In this document: positions 8,697 through 17,125 of the stretch, in pieces
How positions within the stretch are numbered: position 1 is the first letter of the stretch
Layout: the number at the start of each line of letters is the position of its first letter
NCBI GenBank assembly: GCA_943330455.2
Contig: CALQHT020000023.1
Span: forward strand, 1-37,047
Length of the DNA: 37,047 nt
Source of the DNA: Nitrosovibrio sp. Nv4
Lineage (GTDB): Bacteria; Pseudomonadota; Alphaproteobacteria; Acetobacterales; Acetobacteraceae
Direction of reading: 5' to 3'
Position numbers and translations under genes: made by a program
The notes under the pieces: generated by a model
The model's input: the letters and a program-made list of their open reading frames with translations, nothing else
Told to the model about the DNA's origin: nothing
The model's database searches: none

Positions 8697-10423
8697 ACGC
8701 GGATCGGTTGCTGGAGTTGTATGAGCGGATCGCGGATGCGCCCGACGCGGTGGGGCGGTTGCGGCGGTTCGTGCTCGATCTGGCGGTGCGGGGGAAGCTG
8801 GTGCCGCAGGACCCGGCGGATGAGCCGGCTTCGGAGTTGTTGAAGCGGATTGCGAAGGAGAAGGCTCGGCTGGTGAAGGCGGGGGAGATCAGGCGCGATG
8901 ATCCTCCGCTTGAGATCGATCAAGCCGAGTTTCCACTGATCGCACCGTACGGTTGGACTTTGACCCGCCTCGCTACGATTAGTCGCCGAATTCACTATGG
9001 GTATACAGCTCCCGCCGATGCGGCTCTGAAAAACCTGCGGATGCTGCGGATCACAGACATTCAAGAGAATGCCGTTAATTGGGAGTCGGTACCCGGCTGT
9101 GCGATCGATCCGAAATCAGTTGATCAGTACCGTCTGGCGAAGGGCGATATCCTTATCGCTCGAACCGGAGGGACCATCGGCAAAACATTCCTGGTCGGCG
9201 CAGTTCCGCTGGATGCGGTATTTGCTTCATATCTGATCCGAGTGCAGGGCACGTCCAATGTATGCGACCAATTTTTGAAGCTGTTCTTGGAATCATCGCT
9301 CTACTGGACCCAACTTTACGACGGCGCGAGAGGAACCGGCCAACCCAATGTGAACGGGCAAACGTTAGGAAGATTGATCCTTCCCCTCCCACCACTGGCC
9401 GAACAACACCGCATCGTCGCCAAGGTCGATGAACTGATGGCCCTGTGCGACCGGCTGGAGGCGGCGCGGGCGGAGCGGGAGGCAACCCGGGACCGGCTTG
9501 CGGCGGCGAGCCTCGCCCGCCTCAACGCACCCGATCCCGAGACCTTCACGGACGACGCCCGCTTTGCGCTCAACGCCCTGCCAGCCCTCACCACGCGCCC
9601 CGACCAGATCAAGCAACTCCGCCAGACCATCCTCAACCTCGCGGTGCGAGGGAAGCTGGTGCTGCAGGACCCGACGGATGAGCCGGCTTCGGAGTTGTTG
9701 AAGCGGATCGCAAAGGAGATTGTATCTTACGCGGTGGACAAGCGGTTCGCGCAAGCGAATGCCGCACCACTCGGAGACGCCGATCTACCGTTTGCCTTGC
9801 CGATCGGATGGCAGTGGACACGGCTTTGCGCCCTATTCAAGGCTATCACCGACGGGGATCATCAGCCACCGCCCAGGGCCGATGAGGGGGTTGCCTTCCT
9901 TACAATTGGGAACATCACCACTGGCCAACTTGACTTCTCCGACTGCCGTCTGGTGCCCGAAGCCTATTTCAGGTCACTGGCGCCATACCGGACCCCTGCC
10001 AAGGGCGATATCCTCTATACAGTCGTCGGCGCGACCTTCGGACGACCTGCCGTAGTTGAGACTGATCGAGATTTTTGTGTTCAGAGGCATATCGCGATCC
10101 TGAAGTCGGTCGAAGCAATGAGTCTGTGGTTTCTGGTGATTTTGCTTTCGTCGCCGCTGGTCTACGATCAGGCAGCACGAAGCACGACCGGCACCGCGCA
10201 ACCAACCGTTGGCCTGCGCCCACTTCGGAATTTCGTTGTGCCGCTCCCACCATTAGCCGAACAACACCGCATTGTCGCGAAGGTAGACGAACTCATGGCG
10301 CTCTGCAACCGGTTGGAGAGCGAGCTTTTCAATATTTCAGATACTCGTTGCGTCCTGCTGGAATCCCTGTGCCGCAGAACAATTGATGAGACTGCAGTTT
10401 CCACGATCACAATAGGCGCTTAG
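8693..10423 (+). CDS. hsdS: type I restriction enzyme, S (specificity) subunit
   Basis: This 576-residue subunit determines the bipartite DNA target of the HsdRMS complex. It has two halves of the same design: a helical segment (about 25-60 and 315-343, LAVRGKLV and ASELLKRIAKE), a target-recognition domain (about 80-225 and 355-510), and a conserved spacer (about 231-260 and 516-540, LPPLAEQHRIVAKVDELMAL). The two recognition domains differ from each other, as expected for an asymmetric target. It is somewhat longer than the common 400-500 residues because each half carries the N-terminal helix. It overlaps hepT by ATGA. An unknown nuclease-like gene follows immediately. Confidence 0.93.
   Translation: MNADRLLELYERIADAPDAVGRLRRFVLDLAVRGKLVPQDPADEPASELLKRIAKEKARLVKAGEIRRDDPPLEIDQAEFPLIAPYGWTLTRLATISRRIHYGYTAPADAALKNLRMLRITDIQENAVNWESVPGCAIDPKSVDQYRLAKGDILIARTGGTIGKTFLVGAVPLDAVFASYLIRVQGTSNVCDQFLKLFLESSLYWTQLYDGARGTGQPNVNGQTLGRLILPLPPLAEQHRIVAKVDELMALCDRLEAARAEREATRDRLAAASLARLNAPDPETFTDDARFALNALPALTTRPDQIKQLRQTILNLAVRGKLVLQDPTDEPASELLKRIAKEIVSYAVDKRFAQANAAPLGDADLPFALPIGWQWTRLCALFKAITDGDHQPPPRADEGVAFLTIGNITTGQLDFSDCRLVPEAYFRSLAPYRTPAKGDILYTVVGATFGRPAVVETDRDFCVQRHIAILKSVEAMSLWFLVILLSSPLVYDQAARSTTGTAQPTVGLRPLRNFVVPLPPLAEQHRIVAKVDELMALCNRLESELFNISDTRCVLLESLCRRTIDETAVSTITIGA
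8783..8860 (+). repeat. internal direct repeat 1 of hsdS (partner 9641-9718)
   Basis: Seventy-eight bases here match 9641-9718 with five mismatches. They encode the conserved helical segment at the start of each half of the specificity subunit. Such near-identical blocks can support recombination that swaps recognition domains. Confidence 0.85.
9389..9460 (+). repeat. internal direct repeat 2 of hsdS (partner 10247-10318)
   Basis: These 72 bases encode the conserved spacer PPLAEQHRIVAKVDELMAL. They recur at 10247-10318 with scattered, mainly third-position differences. Together with repeat 1 this shows the gene arose by duplication of a half-subunit, or has been built from exchangeable halves. 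Confidence 0.8.
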
Positions 10424-10425
10424 TG

Positions 10426-11367
10426 ATGTTGTATATTCAATACATGGCTGAAGATTTCCCACCTGCGTCAATCACGAGCGGTACCGACAAACTGCAGGTG
10501 AGCTGGGATGACCTGCTCTGGGCTGCGATTACGGTTGGCCGACCAGATATATTTCATACTTTCAAACATGGTAACGCATCCCTTCATGAGGCGTTTTTCA
10601 GGTGGTCTATGGTAAGAATGGCCTTGCAACAAAAAGGCGCTACTGCTCGGAGGTTCACACGAACTCCGCTGTTCAAGCAAATGGATCCAACCGAAAAGGG
10701 GGCCGTAAATTACTTCCTAGGGCTGGTTCTCTGCAAACTGTTCGCCTCCAAATTGCTCGATGCGCCATGGTCTCTGCACCTAGACGTATTTCGAGCGAAA
10801 ATAAAGCCGACGTTACTGAGTGGCCGTTCACGACCAGATTTGGTCGCGCAATGCTCCACCACTGGAGAGTGGCACGCGTTTGAGTGCAAGGGACGTGCAT
10901 CAAATCCGCCTACCGGTGTACGAAAAAAGGCAAAGGAACAGGCTCTTCGCCTCATCAAGGTTGGTGCCACACCCTGCACGCTTCATGTAGGGGCTGTTAC
11001 CTACTTCAATGGAGATACGCTTGAATTCTATTGGCGCGACCCGCCGCCTATTGCCTCCGGAATTGAGCTACCCGAACCGGATACCGAATGGAACACATAC
11101 TATGATCCACTGATAGCAGCTTTTGCAGGTGCAGGATCTCCGCTGGTTGATGCACGTGGAAATCCAATACTCCAAGCGAGAATTGAGGAACTCGATATTG
11201 GAGCGGAACTGCATCCTGATATCGCCCCCCTTGTTCGGGCACGGTACGGGGCTCGGGCTCAGGCACGCGCACGTGAGTTGAAGGAGCAGTTCAAGGCGGG
11301 AGGCTACCAACCCGACGGAATCAAGATCGTTGCCGGTCAGACTTGGAGCGAACGTCGTTTTGGCTGA
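10426..11367 (+). CDS. uncharacterised PD-(D/E)xK-like protein downstream of hsdS
   Basis: I do not recognise the family of this 313-residue protein. The middle contains a plausible PD-(D/E)xK nuclease core: D132 in GRSRPDLVAQC and E147-C-K149 in WHAFECKGR (numbering from ATG 10444), followed by a basic helix (GVRKKAKEQALRLIKV). The N-terminal third is helical, and the C-terminus is a charged helix rich in Ala and Arg. The start may be ATG 10426, two bases after the hsdS stop, or ATG 10444. Base composition looks less GC-rich than hsdRMS. Its position directly after hsdS suggests a co-transferred defence gene, but nuclease activity is inference from the motif alone. Confidence 0.75.
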   Translation: MLYIQYMAEDFPPASITSGTDKLQVSWDDLLWAAITVGRPDIFHTFKHGNASLHEAFFRWSMVRMALQQKGATARRFTRTPLFKQMDPTEKGAVNYFLGLVLCKLFASKLLDAPWSLHLDVFRAKIKPTLLSGRSRPDLVAQCSTTGEWHAFECKGRASNPPTGVRKKAKEQALRLIKVGATPCTLHVGAVTYFNGDTLEFYWRDPPPIASGIELPEPDTEWNTYYDPLIAAFAGAGSPLVDARGNPILQARIEELDIGAELHPDIAPLVRARYGARAQARARELKEQFKAGGYQPDGIKIVAGQTWSERRFG

Positions 11368-11400
11368 AGCCCGGGCCTTCAGCCACAGGGGAGAACCCGC

Positions 11401-12463
11401 ATGACCATCCGCCACGCCCGAGCCGCTGCTAGCCGCCTCCCTCACCAGCGAGGCCCAGCTTGAGGACATGATCGTCGCCGCCCCCTCCATCCTGCATGAG
11501 GACTGGATGTTGATTGGCCGGCAGATCGATACCGGGTTCGGTGGTCGGCTCGACCTGCTCGCCATCGCGCCGGACGGGGCTCTGGTGCTGATCGAGTTGA
11601 AGCGCGATCGCACCCCGCGGGATGTGATCGCCCAGGCGATTGACTACGCGACCTTCGTCGCCGACCTCCAGGCCGAGGAAATCGCCGCAATCTACACCAG
11701 CTTCAAGCCGAACGGCGACCTGGGCGCCGACTTCCAGACCCGCTTCGGCCAGCCGCTGGATGAGGACGCGCTGAACGCAACCCATCAGATCGTCGTCGTC
11801 GCGGCCTCGATCGACGCCAGCACCACCCGGATTGTCCGCTACCTCAATGACCGCGACATCGCGATCAACGTCCTGTGCTTCCAGGTCTTCGCCAACGGAG
11901 CGGATCGCCTGCTGAGCCGAGCCTGGCTGCTCGATCCGGGCCAGACCCAGATCAAGGTGACGCCATCGAAGGAGCGGGAGAGGGAGCCATGGATCGGCGA
12001 ACTCTACGCCTCCTTCGGGCATGGCCCGTACCGGTCCTGGCCGGAGGCAATTCGCTACGGCTTCATCTCGGCTGGGGGAGGTGCGTGGTATTCCAACTCC
12101 CTGGACCTGCTGTCCCCTGGCGATCGCATCTGGGTGAAGGCCCCGAAATACGGCTTCGTCGGGGTCGGAAAGGTGAAGGGCAGGTCCGTGCCCGCCCAGG
12201 CATTCACCCTGCCGACGCCCGAGGGCGACAAGCCCGCCCTGGATGTGCTGCACGAGGCGTCCTATCACCGGGAAGAAGCCGACGATCCCGAGCGGTCCGA
12301 GTATTTCGTTCCCGTGGACTGGCTCCAGACCGTGCCGCTGGACCAGGCCGTGCAGGAGGTCGGGTTGTTCGGCAACCAGAACACGGTCTGTAAGCCAACC
12401 ACTCCGAAATGGCGGCACACGATCGACCGGTTGAAACTGCGGTTCCCGCGGTTTGACGGGTAG
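11401..12463 (+). pseudogene. NucS/DUF91-like nuclease with PUA/EVE-like C-terminus, apparent 5' frameshift
   Basis: The open frame from ATG 11468 gives 331 residues. Its N-terminal PD-(D/E)xK domain resembles the DUF91/NucS group, with D29 (GGRLDLLAI) and E43-L-K45 (LVLIELKRD). The C-terminal half (SPGDRIWVKAPKYGFVGVGK) looks like a PUA/EVE-type domain, a weaker call. Upstream of 11468 the same frame encodes TPEPLLAASLTSEAQLED, which fits the family N-terminus, but it runs into a TGA at 11402. ATG 11401, behind a good ribosome site (GGGGAGA at 11387-11393), is in another frame. A one-base lesion between about 11404 and 11417 would explain this. If 11468 is the real start, the gene may still be active. 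Confidence 0.75.
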
Positions 12464-12702
12464 TCCGGGCCCCAGGGCAGGGGTGCGGCGACGCCGTGGC
12501 ACGGTTCGGTGGCAACTCCCAGCCAAGCCGCAAGCACCTCGGCTCGGCCGGGGGGAAGTAGAAGCCCATTATATGGGATAGGCGACACGTCCAGCCATTG
12601 GTTCCCAATCGGTGCGACACGGCCAGGGCGGCCGCCGCAGGTTGGTTCCATCGCGCGGTACCCTGACATATCCTGTGTCGAGCACGGCCTGGAGGCGCGA
12701 CG
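12464..12702. other. intergenic, 239 bp
   Basis: No gene is supported here. A short palindrome, CCCATTATATGGG, lies at 12568-12580 and could be an operator or part of a promoter for the next gene. No clear -35/-10 pair is visible. Confidence 0.4.
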
Positions 12703-13587
12703 GTGAACTTTATCCCCGACGGCTACATCGTGATCGAAGATGCAGTGCGCCAGATCCTGGCGAGGTACGCGCCCAGCAGTGCCTTGCGGCCGGAGCACAA
12801 GCAGTTCCTCGATGAGATCAGGAAGAGACGAAAGGATTGGGAAGGCGAATGTCGGTTTGTCCACAACATCCGCGATGGTGAAATTCCACCAATGCCCATG
12901 ACGGAGGACGAGGTTGCCGCGGAACACACTGCGATGGAGGGGGAAAAGCGATACGCGTCGGCTTTGGCTGAGGCCCGTGACCGGCTACGCCGCGCTCTGG
13001 CCAAGGGCGGGTTGATCGCAGAACTGCAACTCCAAGATACCGGCGATCTAGTGGAGCTCAATCTGCCACAACGTTGGTACACCACGAATGGGGGGTGCGC
13101 CCTTGAACATGGGAGGTTCTGGTGGCCCATTGAGGCCCGGGAGCCGCTTTGGCAGTCGGATGATCAGCCGCGCGATGACATTGATGGGCTAGTCCTGCTG
13201 GACGAGGGGGCGTTTGCAGTTTGGATGTCGCAGGCAGCAAGTCCGAAGGGGGCCTCTGGGGAGACTGTCGCCCCCGAGAGCGGGCCGCAGCGTCCTGTCA
13301 CGACGTCGGTCCCAGTTCCTCCTGTCGAGAGCCTACCGGGCTTGACGCGGCATCGGCCCGCCAGCATCGGCCTCTATCCCGAGTATTCCCTCCGTAACCT
13401 GGCGGATTGGTTCATTTTGCGGGTAAGCTCATGGCCAAAGGATCGCCCCTATCCAGATGAAGCCCAGGATCGCGTAGCAGCAGAAGCTCACTTCGGGAGA
13501 TTGCTTCCAAGGGACCCGTTCCGCGATATTCGACGGGAGAAAACGCCCGAAGAATGGCGTAAACCGGGGCCTCGCAAATCTCGCTGA
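12703..13587 (+). CDS. hypothetical protein of the island
   Basis: I do not recognise this 294-residue protein. The start is GTG 12703 with a GGAGG-type ribosome site at 12691-12695. It is predicted soluble. The N-terminal 110 residues are helical and charged (EIRKRRKDWEGE, ALAEARDRLRRALAKGG). A middle section rich in Trp (QRWYTTNGGCALEHGRFWW) is followed by a Pro/Ser linker. The C-terminal part is basic and ends KPGPRKSR. It lies between the nuclease cluster and the replication module and shares the strand of both. Role unknown; the length, start site and codon bias support a real gene. Confidence 0.7.
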   Translation: MNFIPDGYIVIEDAVRQILARYAPSSALRPEHKQFLDEIRKRRKDWEGECRFVHNIRDGEIPPMPMTEDEVAAEHTAMEGEKRYASALAEARDRLRRALAKGGLIAELQLQDTGDLVELNLPQRWYTTNGGCALEHGRFWWPIEAREPLWQSDDQPRDDIDGLVLLDEGAFAVWMSQAASPKGASGETVAPESGPQRPVTTSVPVPPVESLPGLTRHRPASIGLYPEYSLRNLADWFILRVSSWPKDRPYPDEAQDRVAAEAHFGRLLPRDPFRDIRREKTPEEWRKPGPRKSR

Positions 13588-13630
13588 AAATATCTCCGCG
13601 ACTTTCATCGCGAGATTAGCCGCGAGATTT
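13576..13630. repeat. cluster of GCGAGATT inverted/direct repeats
   Basis: AAATCTCGC at 13576-13584 is the inverse of GCGAGATTT at 13622-13630, and a third GCGAGATT lies at 13610-13617. The cluster starts in the last codons of the hypothetical gene and ends about 60 bp before the HTH gene. It could be an operator bound by that HTH protein, or a weak terminator stem; there is no T-tract. Confidence 0.45.
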
Positions 13631-13691
13631 AGGGAAGTACATGTCTGGTGCACCGTGAGCAATCACGAGCCACGCAGCACCAGGAAACGAC

Positions 13692-13892
13692 ATGGCCAAA
13701 ATCAATCCCCGTCCGAAAGCGTCGCCACCGCGTGACGCGATCACATTCACTCTGCCGGGCGCTTCAGCGTTGTCCGGTTTGTCTGTTGCCACCCTGCGCC
13801 GTCGAGCAAAGGATGGAAGTCTACGCCTCGTCCGGGTTGGCAGCAGGACGCTGGTGAACGGCGATAGCTTTCGCCGCATGCTCGGAGAATAG
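13692..13892 (+). CDS. small helix-turn-helix protein (excisionase/AlpA-like)
   Basis: This 66-residue protein has one winged-HTH of the MerR/excisionase type: LSGLSVATLRRRAKDGSLRL followed by VGSRTLVNGDSFRRML. It is preceded by a good ribosome site (AGGAAACG, 13682-13689). Proteins of this size next to prim-pol genes in integrase-bearing islands commonly act as recombination directionality factors or transcription regulators (AlpA of P4-like elements). Here it would favour excision or control the replication gene downstream. The function is inferred from fold and position. Confidence 0.8.
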   Translation: MAKINPRPKASPPRDAITFTLPGASALSGLSVATLRRRAKDGSLRLVRVGSRTLVNGDSFRRMLGE

Positions 13893-14316
13893 AAACCGCC
13901 GGGCGCAGACTTGCGACCCGGCGGCGGTAATGTACGGCGGACACCGAGTATATACATTACCCCTTGCTATAGTGCCAGCATGTCTTGCGCCCGCTCCAAC
14001 AGTGGAGCGCACCTGTGTACGAAGAACTTCCTCCCGGCCTCCGCCTCCCCAAAGGCGGCAAGGCTCCCCTGCGTTCGCCCCGCGCTCACCCGCATGTTGC
14101 CGGGACTGTGGGCACATCAGCCGATGTCGCGCTGCCGCGGCAACCTGCTTCCGTTCGGCCGCGATCGGCCACATCGACTGCCATGTTACGCCCGGAAGGG
14201 CACACACGGCCGCACAAGAGGGGCGGCGCGTCCGCGTTAGAGGCCGTTTCCCACAGCGGCGTCGTCGGTCTGGCGTTTGTCTGCTTAGCGGACACGGTCG
14301 GTGCAGTGTGGCAGCA
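13893..14316. other. leader region of the prim-pol gene with inverted repeat
   Basis: No gene is supported in these ~420 bp, although the prim-pol frame stays open across most of it with low-quality translation. GTAATGTA at 13927-13934 and TACATTAC at 13953-13960 form an 8-bp inverted repeat. A possible -10 (TATAGT, 13968-13973) lies just after, without a convincing -35. A second stem, CGCTCC/GGAGCG, surrounds CAACAGT near 13991-14009. An operator or replication-control region is plausible. Confidence 0.45.
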
Positions 14317-16086
14317 ATGCGCGGGCCTCCAATGATGGCCCTGTCACACAAGATCCTGCCGTCTGGAACTGATCCCAACCTTCAGCAGCGCACCCCCACA
14401 CTCGATCGTGCTCGGGCAATGGCAGAAGCGGGATTTCCTGTGTTCCCACTGATGAGGAGCAAGCGTCCGCTGCGTGGTTCGCATGGTCACAAGGACGCTA
14501 CCCGGAACGTTGAGAAACTGGGGGAGCTATTCCGGCACGGTGGTGCCATACTGGTCGGTATTCCGATGGGCATCCCATCCGGCTTGATGGTCGTCGACGT
14601 CGATCCACGCAATGGCGGAGATGTCTGGGAAACCCAGGCCCTGGCCGCTGGTCTACTTGCCGGTGCTGTGGTGGTAGCCACGCCATCAGGGGGGCGGCAC
14701 TACTATTTTCGCTACGTATCGCGGACCCGGTGCAGCGCTGGCAGGATCGCGCGCGGCGTAGACGTCAAGACCGAGGGCGGGTATGCGATCTGGTACCGAC
14801 TGACACCGCCATCTCGGATCGAGTTCCGTGCCGCGCCATCAGCCCTGGTCGACATGGTACGTGCCACGGGCTCTCCAAAGCCGCCAGTCACCGTGCATGC
14901 CTGGCCGGCGGGGCACCGATCTGACGTGGCAACGGATGAACGTCGTGTTGCGGCGTACATCCAGAAAGTCATCGACGGCGTGCGGACAACACCCGATGGT
15001 AGGAAGCATGATGTCTGCTTCCGCGCGGCCTGCACTCTAGGGAGCATTGGTGCAGGATATGGGCTGGACCGTGCTCGGCTGGCCGCCGATATCCTGGCCG
15101 CACTGGCAGGTCGCGACGTAAAGTCATGGTCTGCTGCAATTCGCACCATCGACGACGGGTTGACCAAAGGTTGGGCGGATCCTCGCAGACTACCTGACCG
15201 CGTCGCCCACGATCGGCGGGATCGCGCTGGCCCGCCCCGCGGGACGCATCGGTGGGTCTACAGCGACGAGAAGCATCGCGATCCCCCACCGAGAATCGGC
15301 AATGGTACCGATTGGCCTCAATTCAATCTAGACCGGCGCAGTGACTGTTTGCTCATCATCGAGACTGAGGCAGCCGGCCGTGTCCTTCCCGACGATGCCC
15401 GAAGCTGCTTACTGATCCAAGCCTATGGGGCCCTGGTGGCTTGGTGCGAGCGCTGGGACCTTATCGTGACCACAGTTCAAGCCGATCTTTCGCCGTACTT
15501 CACCCCGCGAGTGATCGCGGATCGTACTGCCCCGATCCTTGCGAAAATCATCGAGCGCGCTCAGCAGGCTGCACAGGGGGCCCAGGATCGCCGTATCAAG
15601 TTCACGGCGAAGAAGCTCGCGGAACTGCTGCGCCCTCCGGCGGACCTACAGCGTCGCCTGCGGCTTATCATTGATCGAGCTGAGAGCAACTGCCGTCGTC
15701 GTGAGCGCGAGCGGAAGGCCGGCCGTGTAAACCGCCCTCACGAGGTCGCGCGTGTCCGACGGACTGCGATGGGGCCACTTGTAGTCGAACTTCGGGCCCA
15801 GGGGCGGAGTTGGGTGGATATCGCACGGCACTTCGGCGTCAGCGTTTCCACGGTGGAGAGGGCCGAAAGGGGTGCCCGCCGGCCTTTCGAACCAACCGAT
15901 CCCGTGTCCGTTTCCCGAAACGAACTCGCAACCCGTCACGTTCCGTCGGAAATAAACCAGTACGGATTGTCCTCCCCCCCTTCTGCGCGCACCAGCCCGG
16001 TCAATGTCATACCGTCGCGAGGGACCAATCAGCAGACAAAGACATCGGGTGGGCTACCCACCTATGCTCGGCTATGCGTGCGGTAG
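14317..16086 (+). CDS. bifunctional DNA primase/polymerase (prim-pol) domain protein
   Basis: This replication protein has 589 residues from ATG 14317; ATG 14332 and 14335 are alternatives, and none has a strong ribosome site. The N-terminal 200 residues match the prim-pol family of plasmids and islands: AEAGFPVFPLMRSKRPLRGS, then VGIPMGIPSGLMVVDVDPRNGG with metal ligands D94 and D96, then TPSGGRHYYFR. A helical middle part follows. Near residues 490-515 there is an HTH (SWVDIARHFGVSVSTVERAE). No helicase Walker motifs are visible. It probably primes replication of the excised island or binds its origin. It follows the HTH gene, as in P4-like satellites. Confidence 0.85.
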   Translation: MRGPPMMALSHKILPSGTDPNLQQRTPTLDRARAMAEAGFPVFPLMRSKRPLRGSHGHKDATRNVEKLGELFRHGGAILVGIPMGIPSGLMVVDVDPRNGGDVWETQALAAGLLAGAVVVATPSGGRHYYFRYVSRTRCSAGRIARGVDVKTEGGYAIWYRLTPPSRIEFRAAPSALVDMVRATGSPKPPVTVHAWPAGHRSDVATDERRVAAYIQKVIDGVRTTPDGRKHDVCFRAACTLGSIGAGYGLDRARLAADILAALAGRDVKSWSAAIRTIDDGLTKGWADPRRLPDRVAHDRRDRAGPPRGTHRWVYSDEKHRDPPPRIGNGTDWPQFNLDRRSDCLLIIETEAAGRVLPDDARSCLLIQAYGALVAWCERWDLIVTTVQADLSPYFTPRVIADRTAPILAKIIERAQQAAQGAQDRRIKFTAKKLAELLRPPADLQRRLRLIIDRAESNCRRRERERKAGRVNRPHEVARVRRTAMGPLVVELRAQGRSWVDIARHFGVSVSTVERAERGARRPFEPTDPVSVSRNELATRHVPSEINQYGLSSPPSARTSPVNVIPSRGTNQQTKTSGGLPTYARLCVR

Positions 16087-16348
16087 GAGCGAGATGAACA
16101 AAGTGCGGACCTGACAATGCCTATCTGAGCCGAGGAGGTGACATCGAGACTACATCCAGACCAAAAGGGGCCGTTCGAAGGGCGCAGCAGGCCTCGGCCG
16201 ACACAAATGGTCTCGCCTATGCATGAGCTATCGCTGCTCTACGGCGGGTGGCCTTCCGTGGTAGCCTTCACCTATTACGATCGGAAATTGGATTATGGGA
16301 GGGCAAAATGTCAGCGGAAATTGTGTCGTTGCACCGCGGGACCCTGTT

Positions 16349-17125
16349 GTGATCACGCGACAATGGATATCAGAAGGGACCCGAGCCGCCGCCCTCCTGA
16401 TCGCCGCAGGCCTGGGTGGGTGCGCTGAGCCTCCATCGGACGCGGCCTGCTATATCCAGCCTTCGACCTTTGACATCAGCAACCCACCGCCGGCACGGAT
16501 GTTCATGAAGGGGTATCCGACCTGGTGCTCGTACGGGATGGTCAGGAACTTCGCGTCTGGTCCGCAGTACTTCAGCTACGGGTACCTAATTTCGTCCCCT
16601 CGCAATGGTGAGGTCACGTTACGGCGCAACGACAAAGGAAGCCCGGTCTTCTGGTACCGGCCTAAACCTGGGTTCGTGGGTGAGGATGCTTTCGATATCG
16701 AAGTTGGCCCAGCCGGGGGCCGGCGGACCGTGTGGGTGACGGTACGCAAGCCGGATGCAGTCGCCGCCTCTCCACAGCCAACTCAGGCAGTAGCTCCGGC
16801 GGTCGCAGCCCCTGTGTCCGTGCCGGTTTCCACTCCGTCAGCGCCAGCACCAACGCAGTTTCGGTCGCTCCCACTCTCGCAGCGCATGTCTAGCGCGGAC
16901 CGTGCGAACTTCGAGGCAAGTTGCGTCGGCACGAGCAATCGTGGCCAGACCACGGAATTGAAAGCTCGCCTGTGTTCCTGTGTGGCGGATGAGGTGCAGC
17001 GCACGATGACGGACATCGACAGGGCTCGGCTCCTTGTCCGGGCGGCTGATATCGGCGAGAACCAAGCTATAGCCGAAAGCCCAAAGATGGTCGCGGCTCT
17101 CCGCACATGCAGTCGCGAGCTTTGA
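16349..17125 (+). CDS. probable lipoprotein, unknown function
   Basis: The protein has 258 residues from GTG 16349; ATG 16295 would give 276. I prefer the GTG because it places a compact lipoprotein signal at the N-terminus: two Arg, hydrophobic AAALLIAAGLGGC and a lipobox Cys at residue 25. A small beta domain with GFVGEDAFDIEV, typical of Ig-like cadherin-type modules, is followed by a Pro/Ala/Val/Thr linker (about 140-180) and a C-terminal helical domain with four Cys. It would sit on the periplasmic side. Its role in the island is unknown; it may be an unrelated passenger. Confidence 0.65.
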   Translation: MITRQWISEGTRAAALLIAAGLGGCAEPPSDAACYIQPSTFDISNPPPARMFMKGYPTWCSYGMVRNFASGPQYFSYGYLISSPRNGEVTLRRNDKGSPVFWYRPKPGFVGEDAFDIEVGPAGGRRTVWVTVRKPDAVAASPQPTQAVAPAVAAPVSVPVSTPSAPAPTQFRSLPLSQRMSSADRANFEASCVGTSNRGQTTELKARLCSCVADEVQRTMTDIDRARLLVRAADIGENQAIAESPKMVAALRTCSREL

